NCBI GenBank assembly: GCA_960531495.1
Contig: OY482851.1
Coordinates: forward strand, 23,845,033 to 23,909,032
Source: Zeus faber
Lineage: Eukaryota; Chordata; Actinopteri; Zeiformes; Zeidae
Reading direction: 5' to 3'
Length of the DNA stretch: 64,000 nucleotides
Position 1 is the first letter of the stretch. Each line of letters begins with the position of its first letter. Below the pieces are notes generated by a model. It worked only from the letters and a program-made list of their open reading frames with translations. It was not told the origin of the DNA and ran no database searches. Positions 12,131 to 23,259 of this stretch are shown piece by piece. The position numbers were made by a program, and so were the translations under genes.

Positions 12131-12511
12131 GGCAATTTAGAAGTCCATGGACATTCATATAAGTCTTGGCTATCGATTACCTTGTGCATGTCCCTACGTA
12201 GCAGGACCTACGCCTGGCGATGTAGAGTGACCTATCGGGCTGCTAGCGTTGAGGGGAAAAAACGTCATCCACAGCGAAGGGAATACACAGCATTTCAAGA
12301 GATAGGTAAGCCTTTGACACATTAGATTACATTATATTGCATAACTTACAATCGGCCTCGACCCAATAAACACAAAGAAAACCGAGTCCCCAAAGCTGTT
12401 AACGTTGTTTTTGACCAAGAAAAAAGAGAAACGCTACACCTACGCCAGAAACAAAGAAATCCCATCCCAAACAAATAACCATCTATTTATGTAACATACA
12501 ATCGATTGTGT

Positions 12512-12512
<1 letters not shown>
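12131..12512. other. Unique sequence, nothing recognised
   Basis: No repeats and no coding signal. Confidence 0.5.
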
Positions 12513-12550
<38 letters not shown>

Positions 12551-12559
12551 GAGAGAGAG
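12513..12559. repeat. (GA)n microsatellite
   Basis: About 47 bp of GA with one TA interruption. May bind GAGA-type factors or form triplex DNA. Confidence 0.97.
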
Positions 12560-12607
12560 GGACTGACACGGGAGGATACTGGCAGCAAAAGGGAGCGCTC
12601 CTCGCAA

Positions 12608-12755
12608 ACATTGGGGGGGGATTGGGGGGTGGAGGTGGGGTGGTGGGGGGGGTTGAGTCTGGGATGAGGCTCCTTGTCTCCGGCCCCCCTCTCCCTGTTT
12701 ACCTGGGAGTCCTCCCGAGAGGGGGAGGAATGGAGAAGGGGGTGGGGGGCTTGAG
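12608..12755. repeat. G-rich tract
   Basis: Repeated G5-G8 runs separated by ATT, T, A or TGGAGGT spacers, giving G-quadruplex potential on the + strand. Confidence 0.85.
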
Positions 12756-12779
12756 CTGCAAAGCCCAGTCGGGGCCAGT

Positions 12780-13000
12780 CAAAGGGAGCATGGCGCAGTC
12801 CTGACCCTGGCGCCACGCTCATTGTGTAGTGCGCTGGTGTAATGAGGCCCGGTGTGGATATTGATATGACAGAACAAAAGGCCAAGGTGCAGTAAGGACA
12901 GCAATCCACACGTTTCACACCATTTGTTTTTCACACCGTATCCATCACATTAATGGGTCACCTTTCTGTGACAGCTCATGATTACCTGCTTACCCATGGA
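12780..13000. promoter_or_regulatory. CNE-like block
   Basis: Unique sequence with GATATTGATATGAC, ATCACATTAATGGGTCACC and GACAGCTCATGATTACC. It sits between two purine-rich satellites and has the sharp edges expected of a constrained island. Confidence 0.3.
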
Positions 13001-13001
13001 G

Positions 13002-13213
13002 AGAGAAGGGGGAGAGAGGGATGGAGAGAGAGAGAGAGGGATGGATGGAGAGAGAGAATGAGAGAGAGAGAGAGAGAGGGTTACATACAAAGAGAGATAG
13101 GGGGAGAGATAGGGAATGAGGGTGCTTCAGTGGTGAGGGTTAAGGGTGAGTCGGGGTTGGGTTGGGGAGGTGGGGGGCTCTTGGAGAGCGGGGGGTTGGG
13201 GGGGGGGGGGGGG
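13002..13213. repeat. GA-rich and G-rich satellite, G16 run at its end
   Basis: GAGAGA/GGGATGGA repeats to about 13122, then GGGGTTGG-type sequence ending in a G16 run (13198-13213). Confidence 0.93.
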
Positions 13214-14388
13214 TGGCAAGTGCCATTTTTTTTATTCTTTCATGAAGATTGGCTCCGGCCCTGTCATCATCCCCACAGAGTGAATTTATGACAGGTCAGC
13301 TCTCCATGTAGTCACCTGATGGATGGAGAACATCCAAGTTTATTTGGGGCAGAGTGGAAATGGTCAGACAATTCCCTAAAGCACAGATAGATTTTTTTCC
13401 CCCCCCTTTTTTCCCCCCACCGCAGCTCGGATTCTCCTATAGATTTACATTAACGGCTGAAAAAAAATTATGTTTCGTTGTCACGGACGAATGACGTTGG
13501 CTCATATTTATTTTATTTTTTTGCAACTTTTACGTGATCTTTATGCTTTGTAGTTGACTACTGCGTCTAATCGAATACTGTATTTGCATTGTACTGTAGG
13601 AATATTGGTGCAAAAGCTTATTTCACACTGATCGCAGACCTGCCTATGTGCATTTACTTACTTGGTATTTTCTTTATCTATCTGTTCTTTATTACACAAG
13701 TATGGCTCATTTACTGGAATGCCCATCTTCCCACAATGGTGTGGAATACATTTAATTGCTGCAACAGTGAGTCCGGCAAAGGAAAGAGTATTTTTATTTC
13801 TCATCAAAATGAATATAATGTTAGTTTGATGAAAGGCAGTCATTTGGGCCAATGTTCGAACAAGCAGCAGCATATTGCAATTACAGCAAGGCTTCCATTT
13901 TCTCCCAGAGTTGGAGAGTATTTGTAATAGATGCAAGGGTTAACTGATTGCTCGACTGAACCGTATGAACGGAAAAACATTTTTTTTTTATTTGTATGAT
14001 CCACAATGTAAATATAACAATTCGATTTTCACACATATTTATTAGAACTGAATAATTACTTGTTTCAGAAATTGGTCCAACCTGTCAGTACAGTAGCCAA
14101 ACCAGCTCCCATCGTCGCACATGGTGACTTTACTCTCTCTGGGAAGGCTGCAAAATGTGTTATGTGGGTGCGCGAGTCTTATCGCAACGACGATTGATGT
14201 CGTCAATTCCCCCGAAACACCACAAAGTGTCATCTGCGAAACCTTTAGTCACCTAAAATGAGCATTTAAACCTCCAGTCATTGCGGATAGCAGATCCCAT
14301 TTTATGATACAATAAGACCGCGGCTATGTATCTTTGGAAAAAGACTTGGCTCAGCACATCGGCTGAAAGGCCGGGGAAGAAAGACAAG
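13214..14388. other. Unique sequence, nothing recognised
   Basis: Includes a T7C7T6C6 stretch at about 13393-13420, a perfect octamer ATTTGCAT at 13582-13589 and a T-run near 13981. No open frame here shows family features. Confidence 0.5.
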
Positions 14389-14391
14389 AGT

Positions 14392-14439
<48 letters not shown>

Positions 14440-14466
14440 GAGAGAGAGGGAGAGAGAGAGAGAGAT
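14389..14466. repeat. (GA)n microsatellite
   Basis: About 78 bp of GA dinucleotides with ACAG and GGGA interruptions. Arg-Glu open frames over it are artefacts. Confidence 0.97.
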
Positions 14467-14629
14467 CACTTGGTCCCAAATTAAAATTCAGAATGTCACC
14501 CTTCCATCTAATTGCCGAGCACTATTATTGAACGCCGCAATATCGTACCCTGCGAGTGCGTTTTCATTTCATCAGCCGATCGCCCTCGTCCTGTGGGAAG
14601 CCGGTGCAGAGCAATTCCTTATGCACGGA

Positions 14630-14885
14630 TCCAAACGCAAACAGGAGCGCGAAATACAGCACGTACAAGCGTGCAGGGGGAATGGGGAGGGGGCGACGGG
14701 AGGGGTGGGAGAGGCGGGGCTGCCTGTCCGTCCGTACGTCACGCCGCACGGCCACATACGAGGCGACACCGTCGATGCATCTCGCGTCTCCGTCGGGGAG
14801 GTTTGCTCTGCGTCACGCCAAAACGTGAATTACACGAGCGGATCCGGACTGTCTGTCTGTCGGCGACGGGGCGGCGTAAATCAGA
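14630..14885. promoter_or_regulatory. CpG-rich patch
   Basis: Dense CG dinucleotides (for example TACGTCACGCCGCACGG near 14734 and CACCGTCGATGCATCTCGCG near 14767), with a CRE-like ACGTCACG. Candidate non-methylated island or orphan promoter; no adjacent exon is evident. Confidence 0.35.
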
Positions 14886-14904
14886 AGGGAGAGAAATTGC
14901 TGAC

Positions 14905-15240
14905 AAGTTTTGCTATTAAAAGATAATTGTAATCAAGGTGCAAGACGAGCAATGAAGTGGCGATAGCGGATAGATGGACAGCTGCAAAAGATGGATTGTT
15001 TTAATTTGCACCAATTAAATTGAAGTTCACTGGATCATCTTCCTCAATCTTCATGAATACTTGATTTTCTGGCCGCTACAAAGCTATTAAAGAGAGTGAT
15101 TGGAGTGCAGGACCGGGTGTGCCATATTTTATGCAACGCCGTCATTAACCCCTCGAGGCCCAGATGACACAAACACCAACTTTTCAATGAGAGGGTGAAA
15201 CGCCGTCAGGGAATTATGCACGGCTAATATGCACTTCCTG
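14905..15240. promoter_or_regulatory. CNE-like block (strong texture)
   Basis: Repeat-free sequence with GCTATTAAAAGATAATTGTAA, ACCAATTAAATTGAAG, TTCATGAATAC, AAGCTATTAAAG, CCATATTTTATGC and CGTCATTAACC. Repeated GCTATTAAA and AATTAAA/AATTGTAA cores suggest homeodomain-bound regulatory DNA. Confidence 0.35.
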
Positions 15241-16201
15241 TCAAAACTATGTATCATGTTCATGTTCATATAGGGTATATATTGTATTTATTCCTCATGC
15301 ACTATTTCCCGATAACATCGATCTATCTCTATCCAGGCTATTTAAATGATCACTGTCTTTGGTTCCTTGGCATTAAGTCTTATTAAGATTTCATGAGTGA
15401 AATATTGAAGAGTGAAAACCAAATTACCCCGTGACCCTTTCCCAGGATAAAAAACACATTTCTGTAACTCCACTGGATATTATTCTATCATGTATACTGT
15501 AATGGGTCTAAATATTATAATACGACAGATAAAAGTTTAAAGCCAAGATAGTTAGAAAACCAAGGCCAACCCGCGGAGACGCTCGAGCGCGTCCAGGCTT
15601 CCGTCATCCGTAAACATGCTGAAGACATTAGAGAGCTCATTGGTCGTCAGGAGCATTACAGATAAGTGGTTATTTTAATACATTCCTGATGGGAACAAAA
15701 AAGAAAATATGCCGGGGGCTCAATAGTTTTCTGCTCAAACACACTCGCGCGCACTCACACAAACAGAGTCAACTTCACACATTTGTTCACCGCCTCCCGA
15801 CACTGCTCCTTTGATTCCGGACGAATAAATGATCACAACCTTCCATTTTTAACGCTCAATTTAAAAAGAACACAAGGAAAAGTCTGACGTGCGAACGTTT
15901 CGTGGTCTAATCGCCGCCGACCCTCGGTTAAGCGGTGATGCTAATGTCACAGAAACGTTTGAAAGGTCAACAATCTCCATGTTTATCTGAACTTGATTCT
16001 GATCTGAGATGGAGCGCGCTTAAATACTAGTTTCGGGGCGAACGGGGAAAGGGAAAAAAAACAAAAACAACTCACACAGAGCCTTTGGAACAGAAAGCCT
16101 GTGTGTTTAAGAAAAGGTTATTTGGTATTGGCAGATGTAAATTGATGTAGTAAATCACAATTTCATGCACAGGAAAAGGGTTGGCGGCTCAGAGAGTGGC
16201 G
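15241..16201. other. Unique sequence, nothing recognised
   Basis: AT-rich at about 15240-15540, then mixed. No repeat larger than a few units and no coding signal. Confidence 0.5.
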
Positions 16202-16312
16202 GGTTGCAGCGGGGGAGGGGGGATGGAGGGATGGGAGGATGGAGGCAGTGGAGGGATGGTGGGGTGGAGGGATGGGGGGATGGGGGGTGGGGGGTGGGGG
16301 TTGGAGGGGGAA
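16202..16312. repeat. G-rich GGATGGAGG minisatellite
   Basis: Tandem variants of GGATGGAGG / GGGGTGGAGG / GGGGATGG. Every unit carries runs of at least three G, so multiple G-quadruplex registers are possible on the + strand. Confidence 0.92.
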
Positions 16313-16802
16313 AGCGGCATTCACCCACGGTGCTTTGCTTCCGAGCCAGACTCGCTCCGAGGCGCGGGTGATTAGTGCTCGCATGTAATTTGGCAACCTT
16401 GACCACATAACCTTGCTAAAGCGGGATTAACATTTTAGCCCAGAAATTTAAAAAAAGCCAAAGACGCCTTAAAACATGTTCCATTTTCCCCGACGCAGCG
16501 CTGGCGAGGACGACGGAGGCCTGCGGAGGGCTGATCCGATCGGACGCCCCGGGGTGGCGCCTGCGCACACACCACTGTGAGCGTGTTATAATCCTTAGAA
16601 TCAATGATCTGAACGAAAACACAGGATATTACACTGGGATTGGCGATGTGAGTAGCTCTGCGCCTGCAATATGGTTTGAGAATGTACTAGTGTGGAATTG
16701 TTTTTGGTATCAAACACTACACTAAAATATTTAAAATACAGTTTTTAAAAACGACAGTTGAATGTCGGAAAGGGTACGAAGATTTTGAATAATTTGACTA
16801 AT
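16313..16802. other. Unique sequence, small CpG-rich patch at 16490-16575
   Basis: The patch contains GACGCAGCGC and CCGATCGGACGCC. No gene recognised. Confidence 0.45.
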
Positions 16803-16863
16803 TTGAATCAAGTTTTATTGACCAAATACGCTTACACATAATGCAAATTATGGGGGGGGGGGG
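16803..16863 (-). mobile_element. LINE 3' tail stub followed by G-run
   Basis: On the minus strand the sequence reads TTTGGTCAATAAAACTTGATTC, the typical terminal signal of fish L2/CR1-type LINEs, with octamer-like ATGCAAAT at 16841-16848 inside it. A G12 run follows at about 16852-16863. Only the terminal 45-50 bp appear to remain. Confidence 0.45.
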
Positions 16864-17594
16864 TTTGGGGGGTCTGACCCCTTAATTAAGACTTGAACCC
16901 CCCCAAAAGGGGTAAAAACTACAGTTCAGGGGAGTCGAAATATATTCATGCATGGAAGAGTCTTTTAATACGATTTCAGACACCCCTAAAGTGGACCGTA
17001 CCATTACGCCGAGCATCGGCTCCGCAGTGGACCCAGGTCAGCGGGAGCAGCTCTGCAGTGGAGGGCGCGACCTGCGGCTCAGATCAGAGCAATCTTTTTT
17101 CCAGACAAAGCAGATAAAAACTGTGTGTTATTATTGTAGATTAATTTATTTTACGCCGTTTGCTAATTGAATGAAACAAAAAAAACGCCCTGTGCATAAC
17201 TGTGCGTAACAGGGACACTTTGTGCGTTACCCTGTGCTTACACATATAGGGAAAAGACTGACAATAAAAATGTATTGTAATAAAATAAACAATACAAATA
17301 ATAATTTCGGAAGATATTTACATACACCAGGTAGGATAGGTCTCTTTTCTAAGACATATGAAGATTTTGGATCTTTTTGCCTTGATTTCCATTTTACGGT
17401 CGAATATCCGAGTGCGATCTTTTCCGTTAATTGTGCCCTGGCGCTCAAACGACTGCTGCTTAGCACCAATGTTAAAACCAGCAGCCGCAATGTGTTTTTG
17501 TGTTTTTATTGTGACATTGGTGAATCTCGCAGCAGGTATTTGGGGCGCCGCCCTTCTCCACAGAGCCCCAGACTATTATTGAGGCTCTTTATCT
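16864..17594. other. Unique sequence, nothing recognised
   Basis: Includes ACTGACAATAAAAATGTATTG near 17258, which could be another decayed retroelement tail. No coding signal. Confidence 0.45.
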
Positions 17595-17745
17595 TTACTG
17601 TAGCTGAGTTGTTAATTAGCTAGAGTCTGAATTAGATTATTTGCATGTCTGAACAAGGGCTAAAGCATTAATGCTCCCCCAGGACACACTGTAATAACCT
17701 CTTTGGTGGCTCCGACATCCACACCCCCCCACCCCCCATGGACGG
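17595..17745. promoter_or_regulatory. CNE-like block with TAATTA and POU octamer
   Basis: GTTAATTAGCTAG (TAATTA at 17613-17618) lies about 25 bp from a perfect ATTTGCAT octamer (17639-17646), followed by AAGCATTAATGC. Close POU plus homeodomain sites are a common enhancer arrangement. Confidence 0.33.
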
Positions 17746-17748
17746 GAT

Positions 17749-17766
17749 GGGGGGGGGGGGGGGGGG
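17749..17766. repeat. Homopolymer G tract, 18 bases
   Basis: Uninterrupted G run after a C-rich stretch; assembly length may be unreliable. Confidence 0.96.
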
Positions 17767-18273
17767 CGCGTGGATGCCGGCCCCCGCCAGGAGGACGAGA
17801 CCGCAGCCATTTCATCCAATTAGCCGTGGATTATAGCCCTCCTCTCCCGTAGAATCCCATTTGCTGTGATAAGGTGTTCTCCTACAGGGATGCAGCCCAG
17901 CTCTCTGCTATCAGGAAGGGGAAAAGAAAAAAAAAAAAAAAAAGATTAATTCACAACCCAATATTAAAATGCAGGGGCCTTCCATTTCACACCGTCTGAC
18001 ATAGGAGGAAGACGCCGCTCCTAAAATCAATACGGGCACTAAACAACCGCGGCGGGAGGAAGGGGAGGGATGGCGGGGGAGAGGGGATGCAAAATGCACC
18101 TCAGAATCCTGCTGCATTTCATTCCATACTGTACACCGCCTGTACACCGCTCTCCACGGCACGGGAAACCCTTGAATTATTCAAAGCCGGCTAAACTGCG
18201 AGGGCGATTTTAGGAGTTAAACGGCAAGCGTTGCGGTCACCATTGTTACTGCCTTGGATTGTGCAATTTCCCT
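17767..18273. other. Unique sequence with poly-A at about 17927-17943
   Basis: 17815-17890 (ATCCAATTAGCCGTGGATTATAG at its start) has regulatory texture. The rest is unremarkable. Confidence 0.45.
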
Positions 18274-18295
18274 TAAAAAAAAAAAAAAAAAAAAA
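18274..18295. repeat. Poly-A tract, about 20 bases
   Basis: Homopolymer A run; no retroelement sequence recognised upstream. Confidence 0.93.
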
Positions 18296-18489
18296 GACAT
18301 ATCTCTTTCTGCCGATGGTCCCACGGGAGTGTATTTATATTTTTAGGGTTATTTTTCTCTTTGTGATAAGCGTAGCATGTCGCCGATTAGTATTTCTCCC
18401 GTCGATTCCACCGATATATATATATATAGGAAGAAGCGAGGGGGGGGCCAGAGTCCAGATTTCCAGCCCCTCTGACGCCTGCACAAACG

Positions 18490-18680
18490 ATGTTTAAACG
18501 CCCAGCACCTAGGGTTTAATTAAGTCCCTCTAATCGTGTTCCAATCAGAAGCTTGGACTGATGGGCTGGAATTCCTGATGTGCATTTCTGTCAGTCTTAA
18601 TTGGATAATTGATTGCCAATTTGAACCTGGCCACACACTGCATACACAATAAAGCGCCTGGCCATGTTCCTTGAGGATTC
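18490..18680. promoter_or_regulatory. CNE-like block with homeodomain cluster
   Basis: TTAATTAA at 18516-18523, TCTAATCG, CCAATCAG, and then TAATTG at 18598-18603 and 18606-18611 followed by ATTGCCAATTTG. The TAATTG pair is 8 bp apart, less than one helical turn. Candidate homeodomain-bound enhancer. Confidence 0.35.
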
Positions 18681-19104
18681 ATTTTCCGTCCGAATAAAGA
18701 TGCTGCTTCAATAGGCAGGAGTCCAACTTCGGCTCTTGCTTGAGAAATAAGCCCCGGGATCCCGATTTTCGAGATAGGGGGTCGGCTAATGTACTCCCCC
18801 TTGAAAGTTAACGCCGGGATTTTGCCTGGACCCTTTACTTTTTCCCTGTATTGTTCCGCAAACCTGTCACGGAACAGCTTCCCTCTGTTTATTGTTTTTT
18901 TTTTTGTTTGTTTTTTCAGGTGATTCCATGTAGAATCACAGACTGTATTAACAGTACAGTAAGTAGGGATATGGAAGGTAATACAGGTCGACAAGATCCC
19001 CAAAGTACAACCCTAATCCCGATGGTCTTTTCGCAACAAAAGGGAAAAGGACATTTTTTGCTGCTGTATATTTCCGAGGAATTCCTAACGGTGCGACGAC
19101 GAAA

Positions 19105-19135
<31 letters not shown>

Positions 19136-19470
19136 TAGCGCAAGCAGGGTGATAAAACGGTCTCGTGTCACGGCCGCAGCCAGATACCTCGCTGTGCGCG
19201 TGTGTGTGACACTTTGGAGCGACGCCAGATACACAAACGTTAAAACGTTGCGTCCGTGCACTTTCCATGTCGGGGGAATCTCTCTTGTGAGGGCCCGGAT
19301 CGCCGCCGCGTGATGGGAAACAGATTGGAGGAGTCGAGCGGATTCCCTCTGATCTCGCTGATCAATGACTTTGCGGCGCTCTCTGGAGACAACTTTGCAT
19401 TTGGTTCCATTTAAGCATGACCTCTAAAACATTTGCTTGATGGTGTCCTTGGCCGTCAAAACACAGCGGG
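18681..19470. other. Unique sequence with (GA)n at 19110-19134
   Basis: GA dinucleotide run of about 25 bp; T-rich stretch near 18895-18916. No exon recognised. Confidence 0.5.
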
Positions 19471-19492
19471 TTTTTTTTTTTTTTTTTTTTTT
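19471..19492. repeat. Poly-T tract, 22 bases
   Basis: Uninterrupted T run. Confidence 0.96.
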
Positions 19493-20214
19493 GCTCATTT
19501 GCAAGAATAATATTATTTCAGCTTCCTCCTCCAGGGAGAACTTTCTGCTCGTCAGAGATGTCCAGACGTTTGGACAAGGAAGGTTTGAAATCCTTTTAGA
19601 AGGGTAAGGGTTGGCTGATGGATCGTCCTTTGAACCAGGGCTCTACATTACCACCAGTGTTTTCTTCCTTCTTCAAAGGAAATGCATGTTTTTCTTTTTG
19701 CCCCTCTCAATAAAAAAAGTCTTGTTAAAGAGCCAAATGTTAAAGTGAGAATTCTGGCATTATAAATGGCCTTCCTCAATCCGGTAACCTCTCTACAAAT
19801 TTTGCCATTCAAGCACAACCCTTGGTGGGATTGGATATTTTGGCCACCATTTGTACAGCGTGAAGTTTCTTTGGAGTCTCCTTGAGACAAGTGACCAGCG
19901 CGGGGCAAAGTGAAGGCCTTATCAGTCACCCCACAACCGTGCCACCCCATGAATTATATTGGAGACGGCTCTGGCTCGCCAAGACCCGGCATTGTGGACC
20001 ATCTGGGTGACAATAAACATGTCCCCACATGGTTTCCTCCATCACTCAAGTCCAGATAGCAGATCTGGACCTTAACTATAGCTCACTATCTCCTGGATCT
20101 CGGCGTGACCCGCTAGAGCGATGGAGGTGAGGCTCAAGGATATCTCTCAGAGAGTCTGCCCTAGCACCAGGAGGTTATTATCGCCATGCTGGGGGGAGGC
20201 AGTCTGTCCATCCT
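19493..20214. other. Unique sequence, nothing recognised
   Basis: Balanced composition. No repeat, RNA gene or coding exon seen. Confidence 0.5.
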
Positions 20215-20248
20215 GGTGTGTGTGTGTGTGTGTGTGCGTGAGTGTGTG

Positions 20249-20279
<31 letters not shown>

Positions 20280-20385
20280 ATGTGTGTGTGTGTGTGAGTG
20301 TGTGTGCGTGCGCTGTGTGTGTGTGTGTGTGTGTGTGTGGGCGTGTGAGTGCGTGTGCTTCTCTGCGTGTGAGTGTCTATGCTCC
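20215..20385. repeat. Compound (GT)n/(TGCG)n microsatellite
   Basis: GT repeats with an internal TGCG tetranucleotide block at about 20246-20280 and GAGTG interruptions. It has the same design as the CA/CACG locus at 10568-10741 but in opposite orientation. Confidence 0.96.
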
Positions 20386-20656
20386 TTAGAGGTTGGAGGT
20401 TGGTTGGTGGGGTGAGGTAAATACAAGAAAAATATGGATACAACTATTGTTTAAAAACTTCATATAGAGAAAGTTAAAGATGAAAATATGGTGTCCATGT
20501 GCTTGCATGTGCGTATTTGAAAAAAATAAACAAAAAATAAAAGGGTACATAAAAAATCTATATAAAAACCTGACTCAATGTAATAGCAAGAATATAGCAA
20601 ATAGCCGTTGAAGGAACACAAATAAAAAAGCCTTCAAATACACACCATAAACCTTT

Positions 20657-20727
20657 GAGATCTAGAATCTTCTTCTTCTTCTTCTTCTTCTTCTTCTTCT
20701 TTCGGCAGCTCCCGTTAGGAGATCTAG
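20657..20727 (-). mobile_element. Minimal TTC-tailed LINE stub with 9-bp target-site duplication
   Basis: A (TTC)n run joined to TTTCGGCAGCTCCCGTTAG occupies about 20666-20718 and is flanked on both sides by GAGATCTAG (20657-20665 and 20719-20727). The TTTCGGC-GCTCCC-TTAGG core next to a TTC repeat recurs in fish genomes (general knowledge). On the minus strand the GAA repeat would be the 3' tail of a severely 5'-truncated retroelement. The family is not certain; RTE-like is my guess. Confidence 0.6.
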
Positions 20728-21600
20728 GATAAGAAAAAATATTCTATATTACTTGAGATCAATCTGATATTCATTGATAAAGTGCATCAGGTCCATAGTG
20801 TAGGTCAACTCTAAAGACATATTTGTGATTTCATTTTATTTGAGTGTGTTAAGTTGATATGTCCATTGCATATGCACAATTAAGGCTATAGCGTCTGCTT
20901 AAGTAACAGTTTTGACAGCCATACAAAAAAATGTCAAAATGTTGAACTTATGTTGCCAAAATCAGTTATTAGTTTGTGAGCAGCATGGAGTTTGATAGAA
21001 AAACATGAAATTAAAAATGCAATAAATACAAATAAAATTACAGGTCGGACTTGAAGGTTTGTCATGGGTTAACACTCATTTAATAATGTATATGATAAAC
21101 ATTATATTGGAATAATTCTTAAATGCAATTCAGATCTGATATTCTGATCTGTAGGGTCTTCGGTAGAATACTCTGGTCTAAGAATAGCCCGTCGCTTGCC
21201 GGGGCGCCTCTCTCGCCACGTCAAGCCTTGTGATGGTGTGCGGCTGTAAATTTTTGTTTTGATTGTTTTTATTATTGTTGTCTGAGGGGTATTAGGACTT
21301 ATGAGTACCCCCAGCGGCTCGACTGTCCAGAAGCCCGCGCGTTAAAGTATATAGGTGCGAGACCTCATTTTCCCCTCTCCTCTCACGCTTGTCACCGGCA
21401 CGCCGACAATTGGATTGTTCTGTAGGCTTAAATGAACAGAAACTCTATTAGTAAAGGTTTTCTGGCTGTGGCAAAATCCTCCGGCTTCAGCCTTATACCG
21501 GGCGTATACCGAGAGAGCGGTTGTTTTGTCGTGATACAGATAGAGGTCCATGCCAGAGCTACATAAATTAATCATCCTGCTGCAAAAGTATTTAGTGGAC
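20728..21600. other. Unique sequence, nothing recognised
   Basis: AT-rich to about 21160, then mixed. No coding or regulatory landmark stands out. Confidence 0.5.
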
Positions 21601-21900
21601 GGAAGACCAAAAAAAAAAGAAAGAAAAAGGCACGGTCTAACAAATCTGGCACGAGGAAAAATTGGGTAATTTGACTTAACATGCTAATGTCTCGATGATG
21701 AAGGCCGCAGCGAGATTCAAATGAACCGTGCTAAGTGCGGAAAGCAAAAACAAAAAACAAAAAAACAAAAACAGCAGCACAAACCAAAACGGAGGAAGGG
21801 AAACGAGGAAGCGAAAAAGTGAAGCATAAACAATGGCATTTAACGCGATTTCTAAAAAAATAAAAAATAAATAAAGAAAAAAGGAAAAAAGCCTCATACC
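21601..21900. other. A-rich purine stretch
   Basis: Repeated A-runs broken by G or C (AAAAACAAAAA, AAATAAATAAAG). Minus-strand Phe/Leu-rich open frame is a composition artefact. Confidence 0.6.
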
Positions 21901-22675
21901 ACATGACAAGGGTTCACATGTAATCACTCTAAGTGGCGAGGAGGACGGGGGAGGGTGGGGCAGCGGCAGCCGTCGTCACGACGCCGGAACACTTCTCAGT
22001 GACACCTCCCCGGCTTTTGTCATTAATCCCCCGAGCGATATTCATTAACCGCCTTCTCCATCCATTCCACGTCGCGGTTCAGGCGCAAAAAATAAATAAA
22101 AAATAAAAAATAACCTGGAGTTGAAATGCGATGAGGCTCACACGCAGCACCACAGCTCTCTATAGCGTATGTATTCACAGCGTTAACCAACGAGTAACAT
22201 TTCCTGATGTGATATTTAAAAAGCAGATACACATGGGACTCAGGAGGGAGGTTTTTTTTGTTCTGTCAAACAAACGGTAAGATCCGGATTCCCACTGACA
22301 CTGAAGGGCGGTTGTGTGAGATGATAAATACAAGTGATTTACGGGTCCTGGGAGTGTCAGACGCACGCTGGAAATAGTGCTGGGTGTGCTGTTATCTGGA
22401 TGGGCCAGTTAGTGGCTTTTGGAGAATCCCCTGGTCCTGGATAGGCGTGTAGTTTTGGAGGGCAGCCTTTATGGCCCCACCAGTGCACTGACCACAGCCC
22501 ATTAACTCAAAGAGCCTCGGCAGGATCACTGGAGCAGGGAGAGGGCCGTGACCTGCCCGAGACCATCTTATTACTTTAACACATTATGTCTCCCCCCGCG
22601 ATCTTTTTATTTAAGTGACTTCAGCAGAACGCATCATCTCAGGCCAAGTCAGGGACGGACAGGGGGGGCTTTTTT
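21901..22675. other. Unique sequence, part CNE-like
   Basis: The stretch 22370-22620 is repeat-free and carries GTTATCTGG, CCCATTAACTC and TTATTACTTTAACAC. Weak regulatory texture; the rest is unremarkable. Confidence 0.35.
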
Positions 22676-22830
22676 CCGGACAAGAGGCGCACGGGGAAAG
22701 GGGGGGGGGGGGGTCAAATGATTTACAGTAAATGTCTGTGATGACCGGTGCCACGGCAGACAGGAAGGGAGCGCAGGGGTGGACAGTGGAAGAAAAGTAA
22801 AAAAAAAAGAAGAAAAAAAAAAAAAGCAGG
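22676..22830. repeat. G-run and A/G-rich low-complexity tracts
   Basis: A G14 run near 22700-22713 and an A-rich purine stretch at about 22795-22826. Confidence 0.9.
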
Positions 22831-22985
22831 GAGCAACAGTTTAGTGATGAGCCTGACGGCGACGGGAGCTGTTGATGGTGTTGGAGAGGCTGCGCTGACC
22901 CCGGCACAGATCCTGGGAGGATTCACAAAGTTCCTGCTGATGAGCGGTTGCAGCCTCCTGACGGCCAGACGGCCCAGACAGCCAG

Positions 22986-23025
22986 AGAGGAGGAGGAGGA
23001 GGAGGAGGAGGAGGAGGAGGAGGAG
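22986..23025. repeat. (GGA)n trinucleotide repeat
   Basis: About 40 bp of pure GGA/GAG units. It could encode Arg/Glu/Gly-rich peptide, but no coding context is visible. Confidence 0.97.
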
Positions 23026-23259
23026 TGGGAGCAAGCATCCTGATTTATTTTACCACCGTGTCACTGTTTATGGGTCGTGCCGGTAGAGATGGTCTCCAAC
23101 GTTACTGTCCTCAGGAGGAAGATCAGCGCAATAAGAGGAGCCGCTTTCCACGGCAAGACTTACAGCGGCAGAGACAAATAGATTTACTCCATCGGTTGTT
23201 GTTTTGTTTTTTTTCCTTTCCCGGCAAACAACAAAATCTCCGCAAGATCCCATGTTCCC

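Noticed and set aside
22748..23086. Lys/Arg-rich open frame
   Set aside because: Composed of A/G-rich and GGA repeats on both sides; basic composition follows from the repeats.
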